Shown here: positions 26,384 through 34,478 of the stretch, one piece after another
Numbering within the stretch: position 1 is the first letter of the stretch
Layout of the letters: each line of letters opens with the position of its first letter
NCBI RefSeq assembly: GCF_000719705.1
Contig: NZ_JOHO01000004.1
Location: 1 to 64,000, forward strand
Direction of reading: 5' to 3'
Source: Streptomyces sp. NRRL S-350
GTDB lineage: Bacteria; Actinomycetota; Actinomycetes; Streptomycetales; Streptomycetaceae
Length of the DNA stretch: 64,000 bases
The notes under the pieces: generated by a model
The model's input: the letters and a program-made list of their open reading frames with translations, nothing else
Told to the model about the DNA's origin: nothing
Database searches by the model: none
Translations under genes and position numbers: made by a program

Positions 26384-27982
26384 TCACCGCCGCCGCTTGG
26401 ACGTCCCGAACAGGCTGCGCGAGATCTCGTGCCCGAGCTGCCGCCCGGCGGTGCGCGCGAAGGACTTCACCGTCGGATTGCTCAGCAGCGATCCGAGCAG
26501 CCCGCCCACGCCCTCCTTCGGCACCTCCCGGGCATCGCGCGGCGCCTCGCGGGCTTCCCGGGACGCCTCCCGGGCATCGCCCCCTGGTGCGGCCCCCGCC
26601 GGTCGCGTCGGCGCCGCCTCCGGCCGGGGAGCCCGCGCCGCCAGCTTCTCGTACGCCGACTCCCGGTCGACGGCGTCCCGGTAGCGAGCCGTCAGCGGCG
26701 AGGCATCCACCGCCGCCTGCAGCTCCCCCGCCCCGATCGGCCCCATCAGCGACTCCGGCGCTCGCAGTCTGGTCGCCGCGACGGGCGTCGGCGCGCCCTT
26801 CTCGGAGAGGACGGTGACCACGGCCTCGCCGGTGCCGAGCGAGGTCAGCACCGCACCGAGGTCGTACGAGGAGCGCGGGAAGGTCGAGACGGTGGCCTTG
26901 AGCGCCTTGGCGTCGTCCGGGGTGAAGGCGCGCAGTGCGTGCTGCACCCGGTTGCCCAGCTGCGCCAGCACGTCGGACGGGACGTCGCGCGGCGTCTGCG
27001 TCACGAAGAAGATGCCGATGCCCTTGGAGCGGATCAGCCGCACGGTCTGGGGGATCGCCTCCAGGAAGGCCTTGGAGGCGCCCTTGAACAGCAGGTGCGC
27101 CTCGTCGAAGAAGAACACCAGCTTGGGCCGGTCGGGGTCGCCGACCTCGGGCAGCTCCTGGTAGAGGTCGGCGAGCAGCCACATCAGGAAGGTGGAGAAC
27201 AGCCGCGGCCGGTCCTGCACGGCGGGCAGTTCCAGCACCGAGACCACCCCCCTGCCGTCCGGCGCGGTCCGCAGCAGCTCGGCGGTGTCGAACTCGGGTT
27301 CGCCGAAGAACGCACCGGCGCCCTCGTTCTCCAGCACGGTGAGCGCCCGCAGGATCACCCCGGCGGTGGCCGCCGAGAGCCCGCCGATGGTCCTCAGCTC
27401 CTCCTTGCCCTCGGGTGAGGCGAGGAAGGCGATCACCGCGGTCAGGTCCTTGAGGTCGTAGAGCTCCAGGCCCTTCCTGTCGGCGTAGTGGAAGACCAGG
27501 CTGAGCGAGGACTCCTGGGTCTCGTTCAGGTCGAGCACCTTGGCGAGCAGCAGCGGCCCGAAGCTGGTGACGGTGGCCCGGACGGGGATGCCCGCGCCCT
27601 GCCCGCCGAGTGAGTAGAACTCGGCGGGGCAGCCTCTGGGTGCCCACTGCTGCCCCACCTCGGCGGCCCGGGCGGCGGTGCGGTCGCTCGGCGCGCCGGG
27701 CGCGGCGACGCCGGAGACGTCCCCCTTGATGTCGGCCAGGAACACCGGTACGCCCTGCCCGGAGAGCTGCTCGGCGATCAGCTGGAGGGTCTTGGTCTTG
27801 CCGGTGCCGGTGGCCCCGGCGACCAGGCCGTGCCGGTTGAGCACGCCCAGCGGGATGCGCACCTGGGCGTCCGGGTACGCGGTGCCCTCCAGCAGCACCG
27901 CTCCGAGGTCGAGGGCGGGGCCGGTGAAGGCGTACCCGTCGGCGATCTCCCGGACGGCCGGCGGGGTGGGGGCGGAGGACAT
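26384..27982 (-). CDS. HerA-like (DUF853) P-loop ATPase
   Basis: A 532-residue hexameric-ATPase-type protein of the DUF853/HerA-FtsK superfamily. Walker A is GATGTGKT (residues 56–63), Walker B is KLVFFFDEAHLLF, and the sensor-like FFVTQTPRDVP and arginine-finger region GNRVQHALRAF follow in order. The region at about 440–490 is a Pro/Ala/Arg/Glu-rich linker with EAREAPRDAREVPKE repeats. A conserved C-terminus (LGSLLSNPTVKSFARTAGRQLGHEISRSLFG) closes it. AGGAG lies 9 bases before ATG 27982. Family members are thought to be DNA translocases or helicases, but no nuclease partner such as NurA is adjacent. Confidence 0.9.
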   Translation of the reverse strand: MSSAPTPPAVREIADGYAFTGPALDLGAVLLEGTAYPDAQVRIPLGVLNRHGLVAGATGTGKTKTLQLIAEQLSGQGVPVFLADIKGDVSGVAAPGAPSDRTAARAAEVGQQWAPRGCPAEFYSLGGQGAGIPVRATVTSFGPLLLAKVLDLNETQESSLSLVFHYADRKGLELYDLKDLTAVIAFLASPEGKEELRTIGGLSAATAGVILRALTVLENEGAGAFFGEPEFDTAELLRTAPDGRGVVSVLELPAVQDRPRLFSTFLMWLLADLYQELPEVGDPDRPKLVFFFDEAHLLFKGASKAFLEAIPQTVRLIRSKGIGIFFVTQTPRDVPSDVLAQLGNRVQHALRAFTPDDAKALKATVSTFPRSSYDLGAVLTSLGTGEAVVTVLSEKGAPTPVAATRLRAPESLMGPIGAGELQAAVDASPLTARYRDAVDRESAYEKLAARAPRPEAAPTRPAGAAPGGDAREASREAREAPRDAREVPKEGVGGLLGSLLSNPTVKSFARTAGRQLGHEISRSLFGTSKRRR

Positions 27983-28173
27983 CGGTGCACACTCCTGGGC
28001 GGATCGGATCGCTACGGGGACGCTTCGGAACGCTTCGACGTCGGGACCGGATTGCGGTCGAGCCGGGCGATGTTCGCGACATTTCCCATCAAACAGCCGC
28101 ATTCGTCCACCCGCAGTTCACAGCGGCGCGCGTGGCGGCGTCGCGGCTGCTGCGTCATTCGCCGCCCAAACGG

Positions 28174-28188
28174 TAGGCTTTCCGTGTG
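28174..28188 (+). promoter_or_regulatory. -10 element and likely leaderless start
   Basis: TAGGCT (28174–28179) is a plausible -10 hexamer only 6 bases before GTG 28186, and there is no ribosome binding site. This suggests that transcription starts at or next to the GTG, giving a leaderless mRNA. Confidence 0.5.
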
Positions 28189-28482
28189 ATCTTCAAGCGC
28201 ATCGGCAATGGGCGGCCGTACCCGGATCACGGCCGGACGAGCACCCGACAGTGGGCTGACGTCGCCCCGCGTCCGGTGCGGCTCGACCAGCTGGTGACCA
28301 CCAAGGGCCAACTCGACCTCGAAACCCTGCTGGCCGAGGACTCGACCTTCTACGGGGACCTCTTCGCCCACGTGGTGAAGTGGCACGGCGACCTCTACCT
28401 GGAGGACGGCCTGCACCGGGCCGTCCGGGCTGCGCTGCAGCAGCGCCAGGTGCTGCACGCCCGCGTCCTCGAAATGGAGTGA
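28186..28482 (+). CDS. conserved small actinobacterial protein (VapB-antitoxin-like annotation)
   Basis: A 98-residue protein strongly conserved in streptomycetes as I recall, and sometimes labelled a VapB-type antitoxin. It begins MIFKRIGNGRPYPDHG and contains WADVAPRPVRLDQLVTTKGQLDLETLLAEDSTFYGDLFAHVVKW. No PIN-domain toxin gene lies beside it, so the antitoxin label is doubtful. GTG 28186 follows a -10 element so closely that a leaderless message is likely. Downstream are two hairpins. The function is unknown; the conservation suggests a housekeeping role. Confidence 0.8.
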   Translation: MIFKRIGNGRPYPDHGRTSTRQWADVAPRPVRLDQLVTTKGQLDLETLLAEDSTFYGDLFAHVVKWHGDLYLEDGLHRAVRAALQQRQVLHARVLEME

Positions 28483-28526
28483 CGGCCCGCCACCCCAGGG
28501 CCCGTCGGACCCTCCGCAGACTTCCG

Positions 28527-28598
28527 GACCGCCCCCTCGCCACCCGGCGGAGGGCGGTCCGCTCGTACCCCGGTACCCCCTTTCGGGTACCGGGGTAC
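28527..28598 (+). terminator. two consecutive hairpins
   Basis: The first hairpin pairs GGACCGCCCCCTC (from about 28527) with GAGGGCGGTCC (ending near 28561), with a few mismatched bases. The second is perfect: GTACCCCGGTACCC (28565–28578) with GGGTACCGGGGTAC (28585–28598). They follow the small VapB-like gene and precede the LytR_C gene promoter. Confidence 0.7.
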
Positions 28599-28747
28599 TC
28601 CAGATGATGATCGTTTAGTACCTTCACAGCCGTCCGGCACTACGCTGCTGACTACGGCCGCGACCAGGGGATCCGCCCGCACCCGGGCACCCCAACCCGA
28701 CCGACCCGTCATCCCGACCCCGCCCCGGCACGAGGGGGAGACAACCC

Positions 28748-29437
28748 ATGAGCATGCTGACTCCCCAAGGCCTCAAAGGGAAGCAGTACCGCATCACCGG
28801 CAACGCCTATCCACGCCTGGGCCGGCCCCCGAAGCGGAGCCGCAAGGTGGTCGCCGCGCTCGTCGGGCTGCTCGCCCTGGCCCTGATCGCCCTCGGCGGC
28901 GTGCAGCTGTACGACATCTTCACCGGCAAGAACAAGAACGCCTCCGCCCAGGCCTGCGCGACCCCGTCCGGCAAGCCGCTGGCCGCCCCGACACCGGGCG
29001 CCACCCCGGGAGCCCCCGCCGCCTCCGGTGCGCCCGCAGCCCCGGGGGGCGACCCGCACGCCATCCCGCAGCCCGCCACGGTCACCGTGAACATCTACAA
29101 CGCCACCACCAAGGCCGGCCTGGCCGGCCGGACGGCGGAGGAGTTCAAGAAGCGCGGCTTCACCATCGGCAAGGTCGGCAACGCGCCCGCCGAACTGGAC
29201 AAGAAGGTCCCCGGGACCGCACAGGTGATCGCCGGCCCGACCGGCGCCGGGGCCGGCACCCTGGTCGGCTCGCAGATCGCCGGGGCCGCCGTCACCGCCG
29301 ACGCCCGCACCGACGCCAGCGTGGACTTCGTGATCGGCGACAGCTACAACGCCCTGCTGGACGAGACCCAGGCGGCCGCCGCCCTCGCCCTGGCCACCAA
29401 GCCCTCCCCCACCCCGACCACCGCCGGCAGCTGCTGA
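28748..29437 (+). CDS. membrane-anchored LytR_C domain protein
   Basis: A 229-residue cell-envelope protein. The N-terminal cytoplasmic part MSMLTPQGLKGKQYRITGNAYPRLGRPP is followed by a membrane segment (residues about 36–56, VVAALVGLLALALIALGGVQLY). A Pro/Ala/Gly linker at residues 70–105 leads to a LytR C-terminal domain (VTVNIYNATTKAGLAGRTAEEFKKRGFTIGKVGNAP...VDFVIGDSY). LytR_C domains accompany, but do not perform, the transfer of anionic glycopolymers to peptidoglycan. GAGGGGGAGA lies before ATG 28748. The gene precedes a strong bidirectional terminator shared with upp. Confidence 0.9.
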   Translation: MSMLTPQGLKGKQYRITGNAYPRLGRPPKRSRKVVAALVGLLALALIALGGVQLYDIFTGKNKNASAQACATPSGKPLAAPTPGATPGAPAASGAPAAPGGDPHAIPQPATVTVNIYNATTKAGLAGRTAEEFKKRGFTIGKVGNAPAELDKKVPGTAQVIAGPTGAGAGTLVGSQIAGAAVTADARTDASVDFVIGDSYNALLDETQAAAALALATKPSPTPTTAGSC

Positions 29438-29456
29438 CACCCCGGTAGCGACGGAA

Positions 29457-29485
29457 GGGCCCTCCGGCGGTTCGCCGGAGGGCCC
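29457..29485. terminator. bidirectional hairpin terminator (LytR_C gene / upp)
   Basis: GGGCCCTCCGGCG (29457–29469) pairs perfectly with CGCCGGAGGGCCC (29473–29485). It lies between convergent genes. Confidence 0.85.
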
Positions 29486-29517
29486 TCGGTCGTTCCTCTG
29501 CCTGCCGGAGCCGGGGC

Positions 29518-30153
29518 TCAGCCCGCGGTGCCGTACAGCCGGTCGCCCGCGTCGCCGAGACCGGGGACGATGTAGCCGTTCTCGTTCAGCCGCTCGTCCA
29601 GGGCGGCGGTGACCACGGTGACCGGCATGCCCGCCAGCTCCCGCTGCATCACCTCGACGCCCTCGGGGGCGGCCAGCAGCACCACGGCGGTGACGTCGGT
29701 GGCGCCGCGTTCGATCAGCATCCTGATCGCGGCGACCAGGGTGCCGCCGGTGGCCAGCATCGGGTCGAGCACGTAGACCTGGCGGCCGGAGAGGTCGTCC
29801 GGCATCCGGGTGGCGTACGTGGAGGCCTCCAGGGTCTCCTCGTTGCGGACCATCCCGAGGAAGCCCACCTCGGCGGTCGGCAGCAGGCGGGTCATCCCGT
29901 CCAGCATGCCGAGGCCGGCCCGCAGGATCGGCACCACCAGCGGGCGCGGGTAGCTGAGCCGGGTACCGAGCGTGACCGCCACGGGCGTGGTGATCTCCAC
30001 CTCGTCGGTGCGGACGTCCCGGGTGGCCTCGTACGCGAGGAGGGTCACCAGCTCGTCGGTCAGGCGACGGAAGGTCGGCGAGTCGGTGCGCTCGTCGCGC
30101 AGGGTGGAGAGCTTGTGGGCGACCAGGGGGTGGTCGACGACGTGGAGACGCAT
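29518..30153 (-). CDS. upp: uracil phosphoribosyltransferase
   Basis: Salvages uracil: uracil + PRPP gives UMP + diphosphate, in the cytoplasm. The 211 residues match the bacterial Upp length. Signatures are the N-terminus [36 protein letters not shown], the PRPP-binding loop [17 protein letters not shown] (about residues 125–141) and the uracil-binding C-terminal region [20 protein letters not shown] 30151–30153 is used. It is a stand-alone gene next to the tadA group, an order known from S. coelicolor. Confidence 0.97.
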   Translation of the reverse strand: MRLHVVDHPLVAHKLSTLRDERTDSPTFRRLTDELVTLLAYEATRDVRTDEVEITTPVAVTLGTRLSYPRPLVVPILRAGLGMLDGMTRLLPTAEVGFLGMVRNEETLEASTYATRMPDDLSGRQVYVLDPMLATGGTLVAAIRMLIERGATDVTAVVLLAAPEGVEVMQRELAGMPVTVVTAALDERLNENGYIVPGLGDAGDRLYGTAG

Positions 30154-30316
30154 GTACCGAGGTTAGCCCGGGTCTGGACGGGTGTACGACACGCCGGGCC
30201 CGGCCCGGGCACCCGAACCGGGTGACGCCTCGTGACACGCCGTGACGCGCCGCTGGTGTCCGGACGGAAGCACCTCCTGTGGTATCAACCGGGCCGTTCT
30301 GGGAATGTCACGTCTT

Positions 30317-30541
30317 ATGACGAGCAACCCGAAAGCCGGGGACGGCTCGGCGGACGAGCCCGTCGGCGGAGCGGGCCCGCCGCACGACCCCCCGGAGACC
30401 GAGGCCGAGCGCCGCAAACGGCGGGCCGTCTTCCTGCGCGAACTCACCGAGGCCAGGGAACTGCGGGAGCGGGTCCAGCCCCGGCGGACCAAGGAACGGC
30501 GGCTGCGCGAGGCGATGAGGATGCGAACCTTCCGGATCTGA
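30317..30541 (+). CDS. conserved small basic streptomycete protein
   Basis: A 74-residue protein. The C-terminal half (EAERRKRRAVFLRELTEARELRERVQPRRTKERRLREAMRMRTFRI) is a strongly basic helix ending in the MRMRTFR motif that I recall as conserved in streptomycete proteins next to tadA. The N-terminal half is Gly/Pro-rich. ATG 30317 was chosen; ATG 30305 in the same frame is an alternative. No clear ribosome binding site precedes either. No function is known. The basic helix could bind nucleic acid, but that is only inference. Confidence 0.65.
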   Translation: MTSNPKAGDGSADEPVGGAGPPHDPPETEAERRKRRAVFLRELTEARELRERVQPRRTKERRLREAMRMRTFRI

Positions 30542-30889
30542 GCGGCGCCCCGGCGACCTCGGGCGAGCGGCCGGTGGTCCCCCGATCGGAGGCCCGGACG
30601 AGGGCCCGGACGGAGACCGAGTCGAGGCCCGGGCGGTCCGGAAGCGCGTTCGGAGCAAATTTCGACCGGCCCCGGACCGTCGCCGGCACGACCCGTCCCC
30701 CCGCCGCCCGGCGCTTCCGACACGACCTGCAAAGACGCGCTGCCGAACACCCCCCGCGACGGCGGGCTTTCTGTCACGATTCCGAGGGGACGGTCCGAAC
30801 AAGCGGACCGCCTCTGGCGCGGGGGCGGCCAGATTTCCGCGTTGCCCAGCGCGCCGACAGCCGAGACCGATGATCTTGGGAGTGTCCTG
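30542..30889. other. 348-base region without a recognised gene
   Basis: GC-rich spacer between two plus-strand genes. An AT-rich patch (GGAGCAAATTTCG) is present near 30652–30664, and the ribosome binding site of the next gene is at 30878–30882. No family motif was seen in any frame. Confidence 0.5.
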
Positions 30890-31423
30890 GTGGCCTACTT
30901 CGCTGCAGTGCTTGCTCGCACCGAGGACGGGTGGGATGTGAGCGAGACGGAGCTCGACGACGTCGAAGCCCTGGCCGATCTGGCCGACCTGGCTCGCGAC
31001 TGCGCCCAGGACGACGACAGCGTCCTGATCTTCATCGAACAGGAGGACGCCTGGTTCGCCATCGTCCGCGTGGACGGCGAGGAGGACCCGCGGATCTTCG
31101 TGTCGGACGGCGCCGCCGCCGCCCGCAGCTCCTACGGCTCCGTCCTCACCGACGAGCTGGTCGACCAGGCCGGCGAAAGCGAGTTCGGCGACCTGGAGCA
31201 CCTGCTGGACGACAGCGAGGAGGCGGAGGAACCGGACGACGACGCCGAGCCCCTCGGCAGCGTCCCGGTCGGCCCCCTCGGCGACTCCCACCTGCTCGTC
31301 GAGTTCGGCCTGGCCTCCGACCGGCTGCTCGCCCTCAGCGGCGAGGGCGCCGTCCCCGGCGACGCCCTGGAGGAGATCGCCGAGGCCCTGGGCTGCGGCG
31401 AGGTCCTGGAGGCCGTCCGGTAG
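30890..31423 (+). CDS. tRNA adenosine deaminase-associated protein
   Basis: A 177-residue acidic protein of the family that sits next to tadA throughout actinobacteria. The start (V)AYFAAVLARTEDGWDVSETELDDVEALADLADLARDCAQDDDSVLIFIEQEDAWFAIVRVDGEEDPRIFVSDGAAAARSSYG is characteristic. An acidic low-complexity segment (about residues 115–135) follows, then a short C-terminal helical part (EIAEALGCGEVLEAVR). GTG 30890 was chosen because GGGAG lies 7 bases upstream and homologues begin there. tadA follows after 26 bases, so they are cotranscribed. The role is unknown; it may assist TadA or act in the same pathway. Confidence 0.9.
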   Translation: MAYFAAVLARTEDGWDVSETELDDVEALADLADLARDCAQDDDSVLIFIEQEDAWFAIVRVDGEEDPRIFVSDGAAAARSSYGSVLTDELVDQAGESEFGDLEHLLDDSEEAEEPDDDAEPLGSVPVGPLGDSHLLVEFGLASDRLLALSGEGAVPGDALEEIAEALGCGEVLEAVR

Positions 31424-31449
31424 CGGACGGATGCCCGACACTGGATGCC

Positions 31450-31977
31450 ATGCAGTCCGCATCCACCGCACCGGCCGTCCCGTACGTGCCCCCGCTGCCC
31501 GCCCCCGTCCGCCCCGACCCGGTCCGCGACCGCTGGGCGGCGCCGATGCGCCTCGCCATGGCCGAGGCCGCCCTGGCGCCGGCCACCGGTGACGTGCCGG
31601 TCGGGGCGCTCGTCCTGGGCCCCGACGGTGAGGTGATCGGACGCGGCCACAACGAGCGCGAGGCCGTCGGCGACCCGACCGCGCACGCCGAGGTGGTCGC
31701 GATCCGCCAGGCCGCCGAGAAGACCGGGGAGTGGCGGCTGAGCGGCTGCACCCTGGTCGTCACCCTGGAACCGTGCACGATGTGCGCCGGCGCCATCGTG
31801 CTGTCCCGGATCGACCGGGTGGTCTACGGCGCCCTCGACGAGAAGGCCGGCGCCGCCGGCTCGCTCTTCGACGTGATGCGGGACCGCCGCCTCAACCACC
31901 GCCCCGAGGTGATCTGGGGCGTCCTCGCCGACGAGTGCGGCGACCAGCTGCGGGCCTTCTTCGACACCCACCGCTGA
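31450..31977 (+). CDS. tadA: tRNA(adenine34) deaminase
   Basis: Converts A34 to inosine in the anticodon of tRNA-Arg(ACG), allowing it to read CGU, CGC and CGA. Zinc ligands and the catalytic Glu are visible: His79 and Glu81 in TAHAEVVAIRQ, Cys109 and Cys112 in EPCTMCAGA. The length is 175 residues; the first 30 are a Pro-rich extension, so ATG 31546 is a possible alternative start. The substrate tRNA-Arg(ACG) is encoded twice in this window at 58.0–58.2 kb. The gene is downstream of the tadA-associated protein gene. Confidence 0.95.
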   Translation: MQSASTAPAVPYVPPLPAPVRPDPVRDRWAAPMRLAMAEAALAPATGDVPVGALVLGPDGEVIGRGHNEREAVGDPTAHAEVVAIRQAAEKTGEWRLSGCTLVVTLEPCTMCAGAIVLSRIDRVVYGALDEKAGAAGSLFDVMRDRRLNHRPEVIWGVLADECGDQLRAFFDTHR

Positions 31978-32093
31978 CCCACCGCCGACTCCGCCGCCGG
32001 ACCGCCGCCGGACCTCGCCGCCGAACCGCCGCGGCGAGGAGCGTCCCGATACGGATTTCGTTCCCGCGGCAACCGTCCGGTAGAGTTCCCCTC

Positions 32094-32183
32094 GGTAGCG
32101 TGTCCGAGCGGCCAAAGGAGCACGCCTCGAAAGCGTGTGTGGGGGCAACTCCACCGTGGGTTCGAATCCCACCGCTACCGCCA
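32094..32183 (+). tRNA. tRNA-Ser (anticodon CGA)
   Basis: Class II tRNA. The acceptor GGTAGCG (32094–32100) pairs with CGCTACC (32173–32179), discriminator G, and CCA is encoded (32181–32183). The anticodon arm CACGC-CTCGAAA-GCGTG gives anticodon CGA. The long variable arm and GGTTCGAATCC T-arm are present. A candidate -10, TAGAGT, lies at 32081–32086. Confidence 0.95.
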
Positions 32184-32189
32184 GCAAGC

Positions 32190-32222
32190 CCGAGGGCCCG
32201 TCCGATCCGGACGGGCCCTCGG
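32190..32222 (+). terminator. hairpin terminator after tRNA-Ser
   Basis: CGAGGGCCCGTCCG (32191–32204) pairs with CGGACGGGCCCTCG over a short loop, starting seven bases after the tRNA. Confidence 0.8.
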
Positions 32223-32629
32223 CGTTTCCCACGCACCCCCGGACGCGGAAGAGGCTCCGCACCCCGGGCCGATGACCACCGGCGCCCGGTCCGTACGGAG
32301 CCTGGAGGGGGAGCGGCTCGGGGGGACTGACCGCTCCCCCGGCGGAGTCCCACAACCGGCGCCGCGTCGGGGGGGAGCCGCGGCGACCGGTCCCACAGCG
32401 GGGAGCTCCGGATCCACGTACCGGGGATTCCTGCCGGATCCGCGGTACGTCTCCATCCTGCCGCCCGGTTCGCGGCCGGGCCCCCGGAGAAGGGCCCCAC
32501 TCGCGGGGACCTTCGTCCCGGCGGCCGAACGCGTCGCACACTTGATAGCCCGTCCGGGTGGATAAGCTGCCCTCTGCAGGCCGCTCGGGGACCGAATGAC
32601 GGCGGCCACAGCTGGAGGAAGGTCACCCG
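32223..32629. other. 407-base spacer upstream of the small membrane protein gene
   Basis: No gene was recognised. TTGATA at 32542–32547 with TAAGCT at 32563–32568 is a possible promoter, although its 15-base spacer is short. GGAGG at 32614–32618 is the ribosome binding site for ATG 32630. Confidence 0.45.
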
Positions 32630-32794
32630 ATGGCGCAGGCGAAGAAGATCGGCATGGCTCTCCTGCTCGTCTTCGTTCTCTACTCGATCATCACCTCGCC
32701 GACCCGGTCCGCCGAGCTCGTCCAGCTGGGCTTCGAGGGCATCTCCAACGCGGCCAAGGCCGTCGGCACCTTCATGACGGGCCTGATCAAGTAG
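32630..32794 (+). CDS. 54-residue single-pass membrane protein
   Basis: A very small protein beginning MAQAKKIGMALLLVFVLYS, with one hydrophobic segment at residues about 8–22. An amphipathic stretch (ELVQLGFEGISNAAKAVGTFMTGLIK) follows. GGAGG at 32614–32618 lies 11 bases before ATG 32630, and the reading frame is clean with good codon bias. It has its own likely promoter and lies between tRNA-Ser and the Dabb gene. No family name is known to me. The layout (short N-terminal tail, one TM, amphipathic helix) resembles small membrane regulators or scaffold peptides. Confidence 0.75.
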   Translation: MAQAKKIGMALLLVFVLYSIITSPTRSAELVQLGFEGISNAAKAVGTFMTGLIK

Positions 32795-32906
32795 CCCCGG
32801 CCGGCCCGGTGGTTCGCGCCCGGGGTGCGGACGGCCGACCGACCGCCGCGGCGCACCGGCTACGGTGGGCGGGACTCTCCACCCCCGTCCGCGAGGAGCG
32901 CCGATC

Positions 32907-33200
32907 GTGATCCGGCATCTGGTCCTGTTCAAGCTCAACGAAGGCGTCGGCAAGGACGACGAACGCGCCGTCGCCGGCGCCAAGGCGTTCGCCGAGCTCG
33001 GTGCGGTGATCCCCGAGCTGCGCGAGTGGGACTGCGGCTGGAACACCACCGAGCGGGACATCGCGTACGACTACGCGATCAACAGCCTGGTCGAGGACCG
33101 CGACGCGCTGCAGGCCTACCTGACCCACCCGGCCCACCAGGCCGCGGCGGCCCGGTGGCGCGAGTTCGCGACCTGGGTGATCGCCGACATCGAGGTCTGA
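32907..33200 (+). CDS. Dabb family (stress-responsive A/B barrel) protein
   Basis: A 97-residue dimeric alpha/beta-barrel protein. The start MIRHLVLFKLNEGVGKDDERAVAGAKAFAELGAVIPELREWDCGWNTTERDIAYDYAINSLVEDRDALQAYLTHPAHQ is the complete Dabb pattern, including the conserved HP..H motif near the end. GTG 32907 is preceded by GAGGAG at 8 bases. Dabb proteins include stress-induced and small polyketide-cyclising members; a catalytic role cannot be assigned here. Confidence 0.9.
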   Translation: MIRHLVLFKLNEGVGKDDERAVAGAKAFAELGAVIPELREWDCGWNTTERDIAYDYAINSLVEDRDALQAYLTHPAHQAAAARWREFATWVIADIEV

Positions 33201-33489
33201 TCCCCCGTCCGGCCGGGCCCGGGACGGGCCCTTCCCCCGGACGGCCCGCGGCGCCCCCTCCGGCCTTCGGACGGGGCGCCGTGCTCCGTCCCGGAACGAT
33301 CCTTGCGGCGCCTCACCCACGGGCCCCGGGAAGGTTGAACACCCCACCAACACACCTCCACCGGGTGCTTGCCCGACCTGTGCCCACCTTGTGATGCTAT
33401 GACCGGTTTTGCCGGACATGGCGAGGTGGTGAACCAGCCGCGACACCCGATCCGCAGGGCCCGTCGTTGTCGACTATGGGAGGGGTGAC

Positions 33490-34335
33490 GTGTCCGTGGA
33501 CGAAGTACTGGCATCGATCATCAGCCCGGCCGGCGAGCTCCGTCCCGACGGGCTGCGCGGCCCCGGCGGCCGGCCCGTCGTGGACGTCCGGACGCTGACC
33601 CGGGTGCTGTTCGAGCGGCTCGCCGAGCTGCCCCCCGACGCCCCCGAACGCGAGCGGATCCGGGCCGCCCTGATCGAGGTGAACATCCCCCTGGTCCGCT
33701 ACGCGGCCACCCGCTTCCGCAGCCGCAGCGAGCCGATGGAGGACGTCGTCCAGGTCGGCACCATCGGCCTGATCAACGCGATCGACCGCTTCGACCCGGG
33801 CCGCGGCGTCCAGTTCCCCACCTACGCACTGCCGACCATCCTCGGCGAGATCAAGCGCTACTTCCGCGACAACGTCCGCACCATGCACGTCCCGCGCCGG
33901 CTGCAGGAGCTGTGGGTGCAGGTCAGCGGCGCGATGGAGGAGCTGACGGTGCTGCACGGGCGGGCGCCCAAGGTGCCCGAGATCGCCGCCAGCCTGCGGA
34001 TCCCGGAGGAGGACGTCCGGGCCTGCCTGGACGCCGGGCGGGCCTACAACGCGGCGTCCCTGGAGGCCGCCCAGGAGCACGAGGGCGGCCTCGCCCTGCT
34101 CGACCGGCTCGGCTACGAGGACTCCGCGCTGGCCGAGGTCGAGCACCGCGACATGGTGCGCCACCTGCTGGTCCAGCTCCCCGAGCGGGAGCGACGGATC
34201 GTGATGCTGCGGTTCTTCGCCAACCTCACCCAGTCCCAGATCAGCACGGAACTGGGGATGTCCCAGATGCACGTCTCGCGGCTGCTCTCCCGGATCCTCA
34301 CCAGGCTTCGGACCGGGAACTCGTGGGAAGAGTGA
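33490..34335 (+). CDS. sigF: SigB/SigF/SigG-subfamily sigma factor (SigF-like)
   Basis: A 281-residue group 3 sigma factor. Region 2 contains [64 protein letters not shown] (about residues 65–130). Region 3 follows, and region 4 is [45 protein letters not shown]. Position and pairing with a second sigma gene match sigF of S. coelicolor, which is needed for spore maturation. GTG 33490 follows GGAGGGG. No anti-sigma gene is adjacent, so control must come from elsewhere. The gene name is inferred from synteny and could be swapped with its neighbour. Confidence 0.85.
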   Translation: MSVDEVLASIISPAGELRPDGLRGPGGRPVVDVRTLTRVLFERLAELPPDAPERERIRAALIEVNIPLVRYAATRFRSRSEPMEDVVQVGTIGLINAIDRFDPGRGVQFPTYALPTILGEIKRYFRDNVRTMHVPRRLQELWVQVSGAMEELTVLHGRAPKVPEIAASLRIPEEDVRACLDAGRAYNAASLEAAQEHEGGLALLDRLGYEDSALAEVEHRDMVRHLLVQLPERERRIVMLRFFANLTQSQISTELGMSQMHVSRLLSRILTRLRTGNSWEE

Positions 34336-34378
34336 GATTGCAGCGCGTTACCCCCGCGTGACAACTCGCGACGTTCGG

Positions 34379-34404
34379 GTTTGCCGTGGTCCGTGTGCCG
34401 GTAT
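34379..34404 (+). promoter_or_regulatory. SigB/SigH-type promoter upstream of the second sigma gene
   Basis: GTTT (34379–34382), a 16-base spacer and CGGTAT (34399–34404) fit the GTTT-N14–16-GGGTAT pattern of the streptomycete SigB/SigH-type factors. It lies 75 bases before ATG 34479, so this sigma gene may itself be transcribed by a sigma factor of the same family. Confidence 0.55.
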
Positions 34405-34478
34405 GGAGGGGGCAGGGCCCGCCGGGAACCTCCCTGCGACGGCTCCCGTTCAACTGTCAGTCACAAGGGGGTGGGTGC

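Noticed and set aside
25509..28082. A very long open frame on the minus strand across the rhomboid and HerA-like genes
   Set aside because: It is antisense or out of frame to two genes with clear families. Arg/Gly/Pro-rich composition shows it is a product of high GC content.
28186..28482. Toxin–antitoxin module
   Set aside because: Although the protein resembles entries labelled VapB, no toxin gene lies on either side.
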